A stretch of DNA of 64,000 bases from Rhodopseudomonas sp. BR0M22 (lineage in GTDB: Bacteria; Pseudomonadota; Alphaproteobacteria; Rhizobiales; Xanthobacteraceae): positions 1 to 64,000 of the forward strand of contig NZ_QUMK01000025.1 in assembly GCF_010907035.1 (NCBI RefSeq), in the 5' to 3' direction. Of the stretch, positions 8,101 to 17,940 are shown in pieces (positions within the stretch are counted from its first letter, which is position 1; every line of letters begins with the position of its first letter). The position numbers were made by a program, and so were the translations under genes. Below the pieces are notes generated by a model. That model made no database searches. It was not told the DNA's origin and saw only the letters and a list, made by a program, of their open reading frames with translations.

Positions 8101-9056
8101 GCGTAGTGCACCTGCTTGGCGGCGAGCCGCGACTTCACCAGGGTCAGCAACAACACGAGGCCGAGGAACACCACGGTCACGGCGGCGGCATAGCCGGAGC
8201 GGAAGAACTCGAAGCCTTCCATGTACATGGTGTGGATCAGCACTTCGGTGGATTTCGACGGGCCGCCCTTGGTGAGGACGTGCACGGTGTCGAACACCTG
8301 GAACGAGCGGATGCCGGTGATCACCACCACGAACAGCGTCACCGGCCCGAGCATCGGCCACGTCACCAGCCGGAACCGCGACCACGCACTCGCCGCGCCG
8401 TCGATCTCGGCGGCGTCATAGAGATGCTTGGGGATCGACATCAGCCCGGCGAGGAACAGCACCATGTTGAAGCCGACCGCCTGCCAGATTCCGATCACGC
8501 ACAGCGCGTACAGCGCGGTGCCGCGATCCTGCAGCCACGGATGCGGCGCGAGGCCGACCATCTTGATCAGCCCGTTCACCAGACCGAACTGCGGATGCAG
8601 CATGAACTCCCACACGATCGCCATCGCGATCAGGGTCGCCATCACCGGCAGGAAGTAGATGGTGCGATAGAAGGCACGGAGATGCGTGCCGCTCTCGATC
8701 AGCATCGCCACGCCGAGGCCGAGGGCGACCGAGCCCGGCACCACGATCACCGCATAGGTCAGCGTATTGGTCAGCGAGATCCAGAACACCCGATCGGCGA
8801 ACAGCTGCTGGTAATTGGCAAGGCCGATCCAGGCGAACGACGGTGCGCCGAGCTGATAATCGGTGAACGACAGCGCGATGACGCCGGCGAGCGGCCCCAG
8901 CAGCATCAACAGCATCAGCGTGAACGCCGGTGCGACCAGACCGTAGGCGACGGTGCTGCGACTACGGCGACGCGGTTTGGCCGACGCGCGCGCCTTGGGC
9001 AGCGCATCGAGATCGCGCAGCGAGACGACAGTGTCAGACATCGCGACCTCAGACAT
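8097..9056 (-). CDS. ABC importer inner-membrane permease, UgpA/MalF-like
   Basis: A 319-residue permease of the CUT1 family. A basic cytoplasmic N-terminus (KPRRRSRS) leads into TM1 at about residues 38-62; several further helices follow, and the EAA-type loop contains DAAEIDGAASAWSRF. It forms the transmembrane heterodimer with the next gene product. The first ATG is used; a second Met six codons in is also possible. It overlaps the ATPase gene by 8 bases and the downstream permease by 4, the tight packing typical of one transcript. Confidence 0.88.
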   Translation of the reverse strand: MSEVAMSDTVVSLRDLDALPKARASAKPRRRSRSTVAYGLVAPAFTLMLLMLLGPLAGVIALSFTDYQLGAPSFAWIGLANYQQLFADRVFWISLTNTLTYAVIVVPGSVALGLGVAMLIESGTHLRAFYRTIYFLPVMATLIAMAIVWEFMLHPQFGLVNGLIKMVGLAPHPWLQDRGTALYALCVIGIWQAVGFNMVLFLAGLMSIPKHLYDAAEIDGAASAWSRFRLVTWPMLGPVTLFVVVITGIRSFQVFDTVHVLTKGGPSKSTEVLIHTMYMEGFEFFRSGYAAAVTVVFLGLVLLLTLVKSRLAAKQVHYA

Positions 9057-10203
9057 GAGCCACCTCGCGGATCATCTCGACCGAGGCTTCGGTGCGGATC
9101 GCAATCCGCTTACCGGCGGCATCGAACAGCCGGATCGCCTCGGGCGCAAAGCCGAACCGCTGGGTGCTGCCGATCGCCGGCAGCCGCAGCGGATCGTCGA
9201 GCCGGATCACCACCGGATCGGTCAGCCCGTCGCAGCCGAGATGCACGAAGGCTTCGGCGCCCATGTTCTCGACGTGCACGACGACGCCGGACAGATCGCC
9301 GCCGCCGAGGCTCAGACGCTCCGGCCGGATCGCAACACGGCAGGGACCGGTGCTCGCCGCGGCGCGGGCCGCCAGCACGCGATCGAGCATCACGATGCGG
9401 CCGTCGGCCTGCACCGCACCCGGCAGCACGTTGATCTTGGGGCTGCCGATGAATTCGGCGACGCGGATATCGCGCGGATTGTCATAGACATCGCTCGGCG
9501 TGCCGACCTGAACCAGCTCGCCGCCGATCATCACGGCGATCCGGCCGGACATCGTCATCGCCTCGGCCTGATCGTGCGTGACGTAGACGAAAGTCGCTTT
9601 GAGCCGGCGATGCAGCTGAGCGATTTCGGCGCGCATATGCACGCGGAGTTTGGCGTCGAGATTGGACAGCGGCTCGTCGAACAGGAAGCCGACCGGCTCG
9701 CGCACCAAAGCGCGTCCGACCGCAACCCGCTGGCGCTGGCCACCTGACAGCTGCCCTGGCTTGCGCGTCAGCAGCGGCGAGATTTCGAGCTGCGACGCGA
9801 CGCGCTCGACATCGGCGCGGATGCCGCGCTCGACGCGGTAGCGGTTCGGCAGCAGCCGGCCCAGCAGTGGCGCCCGCTCCAGCGCCGACAGCCGCTTCAT
9901 CCGCAGCGGCACCGCGATGTTGTCGAACACCGATAGATGCGGATACAGCGCGTAGGATTGAAACACCATCGCGAGATTGCGCGCGCTCGGCCGGACGTGA
10001 TCGACCGCAACGCCGCCGATCTTCACCTCGCCGGAGCTCTGCGGCTCCAAGCCGGCGATCACCCGCAGCAGTGTCGACTTGCCGCATCCGCTCGGGCCGA
10101 CCAGCGACACGAACTCACCGTCGTGGATCGACAGATCGACGCCCTTGAGGACTTCGGTGTCGCCGAACGATTTGCGGATCGCGCTGAGCTCGATCTTCGC
10201 CAT
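9049..10203 (-). CDS. ABC importer ATP-binding subunit, UgpC/MalK-like
   Basis: A 384-residue ATPase that powers the importer. Walker A is GPSGCGKST (about 37-45), the Q-loop FQSYALYPH, the signature LSGGQRQR, Walker B VGFLFDEP with the D-loop SNLDAKLR, and the switch His in YVTHDQ. A C-terminal OB/TOBE extension of about 120 residues is the regulatory part seen in MalK and UgpC. It has about 20 extra residues between the Q-loop and signature (RAPLLGRLLPNRYRVERG) compared with typical UgpC. The start MAKIEL follows family practice; 11 upstream codons are dropped. It is the first gene of the minus-strand operon, divergent from the LysR gene. Confidence 0.9.
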   Translation of the reverse strand: MAKIELSAIRKSFGDTEVLKGVDLSIHDGEFVSLVGPSGCGKSTLLRVIAGLEPQSSGEVKIGGVAVDHVRPSARNLAMVFQSYALYPHLSVFDNIAVPLRMKRLSALERAPLLGRLLPNRYRVERGIRADVERVASQLEISPLLTRKPGQLSGGQRQRVAVGRALVREPVGFLFDEPLSNLDAKLRVHMRAEIAQLHRRLKATFVYVTHDQAEAMTMSGRIAVMIGGELVQVGTPSDVYDNPRDIRVAEFIGSPKINVLPGAVQADGRIVMLDRVLAARAAASTGPCRVAIRPERLSLGGGDLSGVVVHVENMGAEAFVHLGCDGLTDPVVIRLDDPLRLPAIGSTQRFGFAPEAIRLFDAAGKRIAIRTEASVEMIREVAHV

Positions 10204-10293
10204 CACCTGTCCCCTGGCCTCGTTGCAATGCGGCACAGGGTTAAGGGCAGCGTCTGACAGTCACATAACGGTCAGCAGCTTGGCTTATGACCC

Positions 10294-10312
10294 TCACCAG
10301 GTTTCCTGGTGA
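10294..10312. promoter_or_regulatory. Perfect inverted repeat in the divergent LysR/ABC promoter region
   Basis: TCACCAGG-TTT-CCTGGTGA, an 8-3-8 perfect palindrome, ends 18 bases before the LysR start codon inside the 127-base divergent gap (10204-10330). It could be an autoregulatory operator or a hairpin in the 5' leader. Nothing else definite is visible in the gap. Confidence 0.5.
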
Positions 10313-10330
10313 TACGGAGCAGCGAGCGCA

Positions 10331-11209
10331 ATGGCTCTGACGTCGGCGCGGGTGCGCGCCGTCAACGCCGTTTTCGATGCCGGCAGCTTTGCAGCCGCGG
10401 CGCGGCGGATCGGCGTGACGCAATCGGCGGTGGCACAATCGGTGCGCGAACTCGAAGGTGAGTTCGGCGTGACGCTGTTCGAGCGCCATGGCGCCAATCT
10501 GATTCCGACCTCGCTGTGCCGGCAACTCTACGGTGCCACCAGCCGGATGCAGGCGGTGGAGACCGATGCGCTGTCGATCCTGTCGCAACGCGAGGAGCTG
10601 GCCGGCGGCGAACTGCGCGTCGGGCTCGGCAACTCGATGCCCGGCATGGCGCTGATCGCAACCTTCAAGCAGATGTACCCCAAGGTGCAGGTCGCGATCG
10701 AAATCGGAAGCTGGTCGGCGATCGTCGCCGCCGTGGTCGATCAGCGCGTCGATATCGGCGTGCTACCGGACGTGCCGGCCGACCGGCGCTTCCGCCGCGA
10801 GATCTGCTTGGAGCAGCGCGTCGTAGCGCTATGCCATCCGACCCATCCGCTGAAGAAGAAACCGCAGGTGACGATCGCCGAGCTGATGCGCTATCCGCTG
10901 GTGTTCCGCACCCGCGATTCTTCAACACAGCGCGCCGTCGATCGCGCATTCCGCACTGCCGGCCTGCGTCCGGTCCCGTCGATCGTGGTCAACACCCGCG
11001 AGGGCATGCTGGAGGCGGTCGCCAACCATCTCGGCGTCGGCTTCATGTGGGAGCACGGCTCCAGCCGGGTCGACCGCATCGCCAAGGTGCCGATCGCCGA
11101 ACTCGACGCCGAAGCCCCGGAGTGCATCTTCGCGCTGGCCGGCAAGAAAGGGCGGCTGGTCGAGCTGTTCTTCCTCGCGAGCGGCGCGCACTCGCCGCCG
11201 CGCGGATAG
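10331..11209 (+). CDS. LysR-family transcriptional regulator
   Basis: A 292-residue regulator. The N-terminal winged HTH (residues 1-60) reads FDAGSFAAAARRIGVTQSAVAQSVRELEGEFGVTLFER, here noted by its start FDAGSF and end LFER. The effector-binding domain (about 90-285) has the two-lobe periplasmic-binding fold typical of the family. Divergent orientation from the UgpC-like gene across a short gap suggests it controls the importer and phosphoesterase operon, probably in response to the transported compound or its breakdown product. The start follows GGAGCAGCGAGCGC; the spacing is acceptable but not ideal. Confidence 0.88.
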   Translation: MALTSARVRAVNAVFDAGSFAAAARRIGVTQSAVAQSVRELEGEFGVTLFERHGANLIPTSLCRQLYGATSRMQAVETDALSILSQREELAGGELRVGLGNSMPGMALIATFKQMYPKVQVAIEIGSWSAIVAAVVDQRVDIGVLPDVPADRRFRREICLEQRVVALCHPTHPLKKKPQVTIAELMRYPLVFRTRDSSTQRAVDRAFRTAGLRPVPSIVVNTREGMLEAVANHLGVGFMWEHGSSRVDRIAKVPIAELDAEAPECIFALAGKKGRLVELFFLASGAHSPPRG

Positions 11210-11286
11210 CCGGGAAGGAAAGCGATAATCGTTGCGACCCGCTGCGGTCGGCCCGGCTCGGTAACCGGCGCCTAGACGGTCGGCAC

Positions 11287-12996
11287 CTAAAACAGCTCGA
11301 AGTCGCAATCGCTCGCGGCGGGCGCCTGCTGCCTGGTGGTGATCCCGAACGGCAGCAGGAACGTGCGATGCACATCGCGCTCCCGCTCCATCGTGTAGCG
11401 AGCGTAAAGCTCATCGAGCACGGCTTCGTCGTGATCGCCGAAAGTGGGGCGGCCCAGATCACCGCCCGCCTCTTCGAGACTATGTGCCACCGTCGGCAGC
11501 GCCGACGCGCTGGATCCCAGCGACGTCATCTGCTCGCGGGCGCCGTTCATCACCGCATCGAACTTGGCGCCTTCGTCGATCAGGCGGCCGATCAGTCCGC
11601 CGAGCCGGTCGTTACCGGCCTCGACGTCGTGCAGCGTATGGAGAATGGCGGTCTCCATGCTGGTCAGATTGGTCTGGTCGCTGTTGGCGCGCGACTTCCG
11701 CAGATCGTCGCCGACCTTGCCGATCTCCTCCAGGAGTGGCCGCAGCCGGATCGCCGCGCCGGTCATCTGATCCGCGGTCAGCTTCATCTCGTGCGCGATC
11801 ACCACGAAGGCGCGGCCCTTGACGCCGAGATGGCCGGCGCGCAGCCCGGCGTTCATGCCGATCAGCGAGATGTCGACCACGGAGTCGGACAGGTTGGCGA
11901 TCGCGTCGCGAAACTTCTCCAGCGTGCTTTCGACCACGCTCAAGGCTTCGTCGATCGAGCGTCCGCCATCCTCGCACATCGCGATCAGGTTCGACGCCTG
12001 GGCCAAAGTCTGCCGCACCCGCGACAGGAACGAAGCGGACCCGCCCTCGCGGCCGCCGTGCAACGAGCGGCCCTTCTCGACCAGCGTGGCGACCTCGGCG
12101 AGAATCGTCGACAGCGCCCGGACGATGTCGGCGATGCCAGCGTCGAACTCCTGCTGGGCGTCCTGCAACTGTGCGGCTTCGAGATTGACCAGCAGCCGGG
12201 GCAACGGCTGGACTTCGACGATGTCCGGCACCAGCGTCGGCTCCGGATCAGCGGCGCGCCGCAGCCCTTCGCAGACGTGCTCGAGCCGCTGACGGGTGCT
12301 GTCGCCGGCCTGCAGCGACACGATCGATCGTCCGACCGCCTCACTGATGGTTCGCGCGCTGCTGCCCGCCAGTTCGGCAACGCCGACGCTGTCGCTGCGC
12401 TGCCGGCCGAGATCGGAGAACGCCGACATCAGTTCGCCGCCGGAAGCGCCGAGCTGCGGCCGATAGCGCCGTTCGAACTCGCTCTGATGGCCCCAGGTGG
12501 TTTCCACCGCGGCGGCGAGCAACTGCTGATCCCTGACGCAGGCTTCGATCGACGATTGCACCGTTCTGCCGAGATCGTAGGCCTCACGGGTGAAGGCGAT
12601 GAAGCCCTCGCGGTCACCTTCGAGCGAGGCCGACTCGATCCTGGCGCTGCGGGCGATGGTGGTGATCATCTCGACATGCTTGAGGAGCTGCTTCAGCAAA
12701 GTCCCCGCTTCGGCGACATTGCCGCGAAGCTGGTCGAGCAGCGCACTTTCGGCCGGCAGCGTGTCGGCGAGACTTTTCAGCCGGCCGGCGATGTCGCGCA
12801 GCGCACCCGATGCGCCCTCGATCTGCGCGGACGAGAGTTCGCGGGCGAGGTCGGTCAGCGCCTCGTTGAGCCCCTGGAAGATGCCGTGACCTTCGCCGAG
12901 CTGGCCGCCGACCTGAGCGAAAGTGGTCTCGATCCGGGACGCGACCAGTTCGATCGACGCAACGGCGTCGGCGATCGGATGTTTCAATGAGGACAC
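11287..12996 (-). CDS. Soluble MCP-like protein with two degenerate hairpin-tip segments
   Basis: A 569-residue, largely helical protein with no membrane segment. Two segments resemble the highly conserved MCP signalling tip (LNAAxEAARAGExGxGFAVVAxEV). The first is at about 114-145 (IARSARIESASLEGDREGF...), the second at about 377-410 (IGMNAGLRAGHLGVKGRAF...). Both are degenerate, each is flanked by coiled-coil-like helices, and no HAMP or sensor domain is seen. It lies four bases after cheB and is the last gene of the che operon. It may be a cytoplasmic receptor, an inhibitor or decoy of CheA-CheW, or a scaffold. The C-terminal 60 residues (YARYTMERERDVHRTF...) are not MCP-like and I do not recognise them. 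Confidence 0.7.
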   Translation of the reverse strand: MSSLKHPIADAVASIELVASRIETTFAQVGGQLGEGHGIFQGLNEALTDLARELSSAQIEGASGALRDIAGRLKSLADTLPAESALLDQLRGNVAEAGTLLKQLLKHVEMITTIARSARIESASLEGDREGFIAFTREAYDLGRTVQSSIEACVRDQQLLAAAVETTWGHQSEFERRYRPQLGASGGELMSAFSDLGRQRSDSVGVAELAGSSARTISEAVGRSIVSLQAGDSTRQRLEHVCEGLRRAADPEPTLVPDIVEVQPLPRLLVNLEAAQLQDAQQEFDAGIADIVRALSTILAEVATLVEKGRSLHGGREGGSASFLSRVRQTLAQASNLIAMCEDGGRSIDEALSVVESTLEKFRDAIANLSDSVVDISLIGMNAGLRAGHLGVKGRAFVVIAHEMKLTADQMTGAAIRLRPLLEEIGKVGDDLRKSRANSDQTNLTSMETAILHTLHDVEAGNDRLGGLIGRLIDEGAKFDAVMNGAREQMTSLGSSASALPTVAHSLEEAGGDLGRPTFGDHDEAVLDELYARYTMERERDVHRTFLLPFGITTRQQAPAASDCDFELF

Positions 12997-13000
12997 GCGA

Positions 13001-14092
13001 TCAATCCGCCGAGGCTGGTTGCTGCGCTTGTTGCCAAGCCATGATCTCGCGCGGAATCTGGTTCAACGGCACCACCTTCTCGACCGCCCCGCAGGCGATC
13101 GCTTCCTTCGGCATGCCGAACACCACGCAGCTCTCTTCGTCCTGCGCGCAGGTGTAGGCGCCGAGCTTACGCATCTCGAGCAGGCCGCGCGCGCCGTCGT
13201 CGCCCATGCCGGTCATGATGATGCCGAGTGCATTGGCGCCGGCATATTGGGCGGCGGAGCGAAACAGAACGTCCGCCGACGGCCGATGCCGCGACACCGG
13301 CGGGCCGTCCTTGATGGCGATCTGATAGCGCAGGCCGCTGCGGACCAGCAGCATGTGGCGGGCGCCCGGCGCGATATAGGCCCAGCCGGGCAGCACCGGA
13401 TCGCCATCCTCGGCTTCCTTCACATTGATCCGGCATCCGGCGTTGAGCCGCTTGGCGAACGCCGCGGTGAATCCCTGCGGCATGTGCTGAACGATCAGGA
13501 TGCCGGGACAATTCGGCGGCAGCACTTCCAGCACGTCGTAGAGCGCCTCGGTGCCGCCGGTCGACACGCCGATGCACACGATCCGCTCGGTGGTCGGGCG
13601 CGAGCGGCCGGCCACCGGCGGCGGGATGATGGCGTCCGCCGTCAGCTTCTGCTCGATCACCTTGCGTGCCGCGCGCGGACGGACCCGGGCGCGTGCGGCG
13701 GACTTGATCGCCTCGCGCAGCCGGCCGGAACTCTCCATCAGCGCCTGCCGGGTATCGACCCGTGGCTTGGGCACGATATCGACGGCGCCGGCCTCGAACG
13801 CCTCGAACATCAGGTCCGAGCCCTCGGGCGTCAGCGACGAGCAGATCACCACCGGAATCGGATGCTGCGCCATGATCTTGCGCAGAAACGTAATGCCGTC
13901 CATCCGCGGCATCTCGATGTCGAGCAGGATGACATCGGGCAACTCGTTCTGCAGCCGCTTCGCTGCGACGAAGGGGTCGGACGCGGTGCCGATCACCTCG
14001 ATCTCGGGATCTTCGCCGAGGATGCTACCAAGGACCTGTCGCACCGAGGCGGAGTCGTCGACGATGAGGACCCTGACCTTCTGCTTCGGCAT
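13001..14092 (-). CDS. cheB: CheB chemotaxis protein-glutamate methylesterase
   Basis: A 363-residue response-regulator methylesterase that removes methyl groups from receptor glutamates, and deamidates glutamines, when phosphorylated by CheA. The receiver domain (1-125) has the acidic pair in VDDS and phospho-acceptor Asp58 ([11 protein letters not shown]). The CheB_methylest domain (about 170-355) has catalytic Ser177 (GVSTGG), His203 (QHMP) and Asp298 or 299 (GMGDDG). ATG 14092 is preferred because GGAG lies 8 bases upstream; an ATG six codons earlier (14110) lacks a good site. It lies between cheR and the MCP-like gene, and the receptor it acts on is probably the MCP of this operon. Confidence 0.93.
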   Translation of the reverse strand: MPKQKVRVLIVDDSASVRQVLGSILGEDPEIEVIGTASDPFVAAKRLQNELPDVILLDIEMPRMDGITFLRKIMAQHPIPVVICSSLTPEGSDLMFEAFEAGAVDIVPKPRVDTRQALMESSGRLREAIKSAARARVRPRAARKVIEQKLTADAIIPPPVAGRSRPTTERIVCIGVSTGGTEALYDVLEVLPPNCPGILIVQHMPQGFTAAFAKRLNAGCRINVKEAEDGDPVLPGWAYIAPGARHMLLVRSGLRYQIAIKDGPPVSRHRPSADVLFRSAAQYAGANALGIIMTGMGDDGARGLLEMRKLGAYTCAQDEESCVVFGMPKEAIACGAVEKVVPLNQIPREIMAWQQAQQPASAD

Positions 14093-14112
14093 CTGATGCG
14101 CTCCAATCATCC

Positions 14113-14955
14113 CTAGAGTTTAAAGACGGTTGGTTGAACCTGCCTTAACTTCGGCAGAGCGCTGTGAATCATCGACTCGGAGTGGCCGACCAGCAGATAG
14201 CCGCCCGGCCGCAGATGCGAGCATAATTGCTCGACCACTTTGCGCTGAGTCTCGCGATCGAAATAGATCAGGACGTTACGACAGAAAATGATGTCGACAT
14301 CGCGGTCCACCGGATAGGACGAATCCATCAGGTTCATCCGCGAGAAGTTCGTCAGGCGGCGCAGCTCCGGCACCACCCGCACCTCTTGCCTGGCTCGGTC
14401 CCGCGAGGTCAGGAAGTAACGCTCGATGAACGGCGCCGGCACAGGCGCGATCACGTCGCGATTGTAGATCGCGGCCGTCGCGACGCGCAGCACCGCGGTC
14501 GAGATATCGGTTCCGAGGATCCGAAACTGAAACCGGCGGCCGGCCTGCACCATGTCGTCCAGCACCATGGCGATGGTGTAGGCCTCCATGCCGGTCGAAC
14601 ACGCAGAGCTCCAGATCTTCAGATCGTTGGATTTGCGGTCGGGCAGCTTGAGAAGCTCCGGTACAGCCACCGTTCTGAGAAATTCGAAGTGCTGCGGCTC
14701 ACGGAAAAAGTCGGTCTTGTTGGTGGTGACGACATCGATCAGATGCGTCAGCTCTTCGTCGAGCACCGCTTTGTCGAACAGGTTGTCGACATATTCGCTG
14801 ACGCCCGAATAGTTCAGCGCCCGCACGCGCTTGTGGAGACGCCCCTCCAGCATCAGACGCTTGGCGGTCGGCATCTTGATGCCGACCTGCCCTTCGATCA
14901 GCTCAGCCAGCGAACGAAACTGCCTGTCCGACAATTGACGATTAGCTTGGACCAT
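14113..14955 (-). CDS. cheR: CheR chemotaxis protein methyltransferase
   Basis: A 280-residue SAM-dependent glutamate O-methyltransferase for MCPs. An N-terminal helical domain (about 1-75) precedes the methyltransferase fold with the SAM site [13 protein letters not shown] (family: ACSTGEEPY, with Glu-Pro replaced by Met-Glu), GTDIS and the late motif [10 protein letters not shown]. The start [10 protein letters not shown] is chosen; 40 further upstream codons run into the stem-loop region and look non-coding. The MCP of the operon lacks a C-terminal NWETF-like pentapeptide, so CheR probably binds its substrate without that tether. Confidence 0.92.
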   Translation of the reverse strand: MVQANRQLSDRQFRSLAELIEGQVGIKMPTAKRLMLEGRLHKRVRALNYSGVSEYVDNLFDKAVLDEELTHLIDVVTTNKTDFFREPQHFEFLRTVAVPELLKLPDRKSNDLKIWSSACSTGMEAYTIAMVLDDMVQAGRRFQFRILGTDISTAVLRVATAAIYNRDVIAPVPAPFIERYFLTSRDRARQEVRVVPELRRLTNFSRMNLMDSSYPVDRDVDIIFCRNVLIYFDRETQRKVVEQLCSHLRPGGYLLVGHSESMIHSALPKLRQVQPTVFKL

Positions 14956-15047
14956 AGGGGATACTCGAACTATCGGTCCAACGACCGCTCGTCTCGCAAC
15001 GTGCAACCAGTGCCGTCGATGGCGCGACGGCCATCCGGCGCGTGGGG

Positions 15048-15078
15048 AAGGTGAACGCCCGGTCGGGGCGTTCACCTT
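15048..15078. terminator. 13-bp stem-loop between mcp and cheR
   Basis: AAGGTGAACGCCC and its exact reverse complement flank a 5-base loop. It lies 48 bases after the mcp stop and about 90 bases before cheR on the minus strand. T-runs are weak on both sides, so partial termination, mRNA processing or a 3'-stabilising hairpin are all possible. The 171-base gap otherwise shows nothing I can name. Confidence 0.6.
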
Positions 15079-15126
15079 TGTCAGGTTCGGACCGGCGGGC
15101 GCACTGTCCCGCCTTCCGCCTTCCGC

Positions 15127-17325
15127 TCAGCGCTGGAAGTCGGCGTCGCGGTCGTCTTCGCCGTCACCCAGCGCGAAGGCGAAGCCACCGCCGCCAGCGG
15201 CTTTGAGCTGACGCTGCGGCTTCACAGCCGGCTGCTTCTTAGGGCCGCGATCGACGGCTGCCATGTGGGCGGCCTTGGCGCGAAGCTGCGTGACCGCCTT
15301 GTCGAGCGGAGCGCTGTGCGACATGGACGCGCCCTGCTCGATGCGGAAGAACGCGATGGTCGACTGCAGTTGCTCGGCCTGCGAGGCAAGCTCTTCGGAG
15401 GTCGAGGAGACCTGCTCGGAGGCGCTGGCGTTCTGCTGGCCGACCTTGTCGAGCTGCTGGATCGCCTGGTTGATCTGCGACGACCCGACGTCCTGTTCGC
15501 GGCAGGCCGACGAGATTTCCTGCACCAGCTCGGAGGTCTTCTTGATGTCCGGCACCAGCTTCGCGAGCATGTCGCCGGCTTCCTGCGCGACCCGCACGGT
15601 TTCGCCGGAGAGTTCGCCGATCTCGGTGGCGGACGCCTGGCTGCGTTCGGCGAGCTTGCGGACTTCCGAGGCGACCACCGCGAAGCCCTTGCCGTGCTCG
15701 CCGGCGCGGGCCGCTTCGACCGCGGCGTTGAGCGCCAGAAGATCGGTCTGCCGTGCGATCTCCTGCACGATGGTGATCTTCTCGGCGATCGTCTGCATCG
15801 CCTGAACCGCACGGCCCACCGCGGTGCCGCTGGCCTCGGCGTCCTTGGCGGACTGCGCGGCGATCTTTTCGGTCTGGCTGGCGTTCTCGGCGTTCTGCTT
15901 GATGTTGGCAGCCATCTCTTCCATCGACGAGGAGGCTTCCTCGGCCGACGACGCCTGCTCGGTGGCACCCTGCGAGAGCTGCTCGGCACTGGCCGAGAGT
16001 TCCTGGCTGCCGGCGGAGACGTTCTGAGCCGCGGTGAGCGCTTCCGACACGATCTGACGCAGCTTCTCGACCATCTGCTCCAGCGCGATGCCGAGCGTGT
16101 CCTTCTCGGACAGCCGCTTGGCCTCGATGGTGAGATTGCCGCGGGCGATCTCGTCGGCCACGCCGGCGGTGGCATTGAGGTTGGCGGTCATCGCGTTCAG
16201 CGACTTCACCAGATCGCCGATTTCGTCGTTGCTCGAGACATCGATCTTCTGGCTGAGATCGCCGATCGCCACGGCGTCGGCAAGGCCCACCGCACGGGCG
16301 AGGCCGCGGCTGATGTTGAGCGCGATCCAGAAGGCCGAAGCGACCGCCGCGAGCAGCGACGCGATCACGATGCTGATCAGCAGCAGCTTGGCGCTGGCAG
16401 CGTCGGCCGCCGCCTGCTCGCTCATTTCAGCCATCGCCTTCTTTACATAGTTCACATAGTCGGTCGTCGCCTGGATCGCGGCATTCGTGGCCGCAACGCC
16501 TTCGGTCGACGCGAGCGCCGCGGCGCGGATATTGCCGCCTTCCTTCACGATGTCGGACACCCGGCCGGCGATCTTGACGACGCGTTCGGCCTGGCCGACG
16601 ATCGCCGACGACGACAGTCCTGCGGCGGACAGCGCGGTGACACTCTGCTGCGCGTCCGAGCGCAACCGGTCGGTCGCGTCCCCCAATGCCTTGATGGTGG
16701 AGGCGAGATCCTCGAGAGTGGATGCGTAAAACGAGAAACCGAGGTTCTTTTGAACGGCCTCACCTTCGGCACGAAGTGACAGGACCGAGATCAGCGCATT
16801 CGCACGCTCCGCCGACACCGGCAGCTTACGAGCCTCGGCCAGCGTGGTGTTGATCGCCTCATTCCAATCCTTGACGATCGGCGCGCCTTCTGAGGCCCAG
16901 AGCTGAGCGCCCCGGTTGTTGGAATTGAGCATCGCGAACTTGATGATCTGATCCTCGGTCGCCTCCAGTCGTTCATAGGAGGCGGAGAACTTCTCCATCA
17001 GCCGCTTGCCGGCCTCGGTGGCCGACGCCGTGATCTCGTCGCGGGTCCGAATAGCATCCTTACGATACTGCTTCACCTCGTCGGTGACCTTCCGCAGTTC
17101 GGAATCGGTCGAGGCGATGATGACGTCCCGCTGGGCGCGGGCTTGGTAGAGGATCTGGTTCTGCAATTCGCCGGCCTTGTCGATCCGCGCCGAGCGTTGC
17201 ACCAGCCCTTCGGACGTTTCAGCGAGGTGCGTCAGCTTGACGTAGGCGATTCCGCCGGTGATGGCGGACAGCAGGATCACGACGCCGAAGGCGCCGGCCA
17301 GCTTTGCTTTGACAGTCAGTCTCAT
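15127..17325 (-). CDS. Methyl-accepting chemotaxis protein
   Basis: A 732-residue transmembrane receptor. TM1 is at about 9-30, then a large, mostly helical periplasmic sensor (about 31-305), TM2 at about 308-333, a HAMP domain with adjacent linker and a long cytoplasmic coiled coil. The signalling tip is near 520-560 and reads [20 protein letters not shown] followed by [18 protein letters not shown]. The C-terminus (about 680-732) is an Ala/Lys-rich tail ending DRDADFQR, without a CheR/CheB-binding pentapeptide. The helical periplasmic domain suggests a four-helix-bundle sensor; the ligand is unknown. It lies between the cheW pair and cheR, and probably signals through the CheA and CheW proteins of this operon. 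Confidence 0.93.
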   Translation of the reverse strand: MRLTVKAKLAGAFGVVILLSAITGGIAYVKLTHLAETSEGLVQRSARIDKAGELQNQILYQARAQRDVIIASTDSELRKVTDEVKQYRKDAIRTRDEITASATEAGKRLMEKFSASYERLEATEDQIIKFAMLNSNNRGAQLWASEGAPIVKDWNEAINTTLAEARKLPVSAERANALISVLSLRAEGEAVQKNLGFSFYASTLEDLASTIKALGDATDRLRSDAQQSVTALSAAGLSSSAIVGQAERVVKIAGRVSDIVKEGGNIRAAALASTEGVAATNAAIQATTDYVNYVKKAMAEMSEQAAADAASAKLLLISIVIASLLAAVASAFWIALNISRGLARAVGLADAVAIGDLSQKIDVSSNDEIGDLVKSLNAMTANLNATAGVADEIARGNLTIEAKRLSEKDTLGIALEQMVEKLRQIVSEALTAAQNVSAGSQELSASAEQLSQGATEQASSAEEASSSMEEMAANIKQNAENASQTEKIAAQSAKDAEASGTAVGRAVQAMQTIAEKITIVQEIARQTDLLALNAAVEAARAGEHGKGFAVVASEVRKLAERSQASATEIGELSGETVRVAQEAGDMLAKLVPDIKKTSELVQEISSACREQDVGSSQINQAIQQLDKVGQQNASASEQVSSTSEELASQAEQLQSTIAFFRIEQGASMSHSAPLDKAVTQLRAKAAHMAAVDRGPKKQPAVKPQRQLKAAGGGGFAFALGDGEDDRDADFQR

Positions 17326-17391
17326 TTCGAGATTCCTTGAGGTCGAAGATTTGGGCCAAACTCACGCAACAACAGATCCGGACCTGGCGGC

Positions 17392-17880
17392 TCACGCCGC
17401 CAGGTCGTTCGACGGGTTCGCGGCAGCGTCGGCGGACACGTCGGTGCCGGCCATCAGGCGCGCCAGATCGAAGATGATGACGAAGCGATCGCCTTTGCGA
17501 CCGATGCCGGCGATGTAGTCCGACTTCCACTTGCCGCCGACGTCGGGGATCTGCTCGAGCGAGCTCTCCTCGATATCGGTCACTTCGTAGACACAGTCGG
17601 CGACGAAGCCGATGCCGACGACGCGGCCGGCGACCGGCACGTCGAGAATGATGATCCGGGTCGCCTCGGTGGGCGGCACTGGCGGCAGATCGAGCTTCAG
17701 CCGCAGATCGAGGATCGGATAGCCGGTGCCGCGCACGTCGATCATGCCCAGCATGAATTCGGGCGCATGCGGCAGCCGCGAGATCGGCCGCATGTCGAGG
17801 ATTTCACGCACGTTGCGGATCGCCATGCCGAACGTCTCGCCGGCAAGTCCGAGCGTCAGATATTGCGCCGTTTCGGCCAT
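17392..17880 (-). CDS. cheW: CheW coupling protein (second copy)
   Basis: A 162-residue scaffold with a single CheW/SH3-like beta-barrel domain (about 5-145) that links the receptor tip to the CheA P5 domain. Typical segments are EILDMRPISRLPHAPEFMLG (core of the receptor-binding face), IDVRGTGYPILDLR and FVADCVYEVTDIEE. It is paralogous to the neighbouring 156-residue CheW. The extra copy may serve the separate MCP-like protein or a different array stoichiometry. The C-terminal Ala/Asn-rich tail is unstructured. Confidence 0.93.
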   Translation of the reverse strand: MAETAQYLTLGLAGETFGMAIRNVREILDMRPISRLPHAPEFMLGMIDVRGTGYPILDLRLKLDLPPVPPTEATRIIILDVPVAGRVVGIGFVADCVYEVTDIEESSLEQIPDVGGKWKSDYIAGIGRKGDRFVIIFDLARLMAGTDVSADAAANPSNDLAA

Positions 17881-17940
17881 GTCTTCCTCACTTCAGCGTA
17901 GGTTGGCGGCAGGCACTGCCGGATGTCGGGCCGAGGGCGT

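Noticed and set aside
10516-12990. 824-codon plus-strand frame across LysR and the MCP-like gene
   Set aside because: It overlaps two better supported genes on both strands and shows only composition-driven residues.
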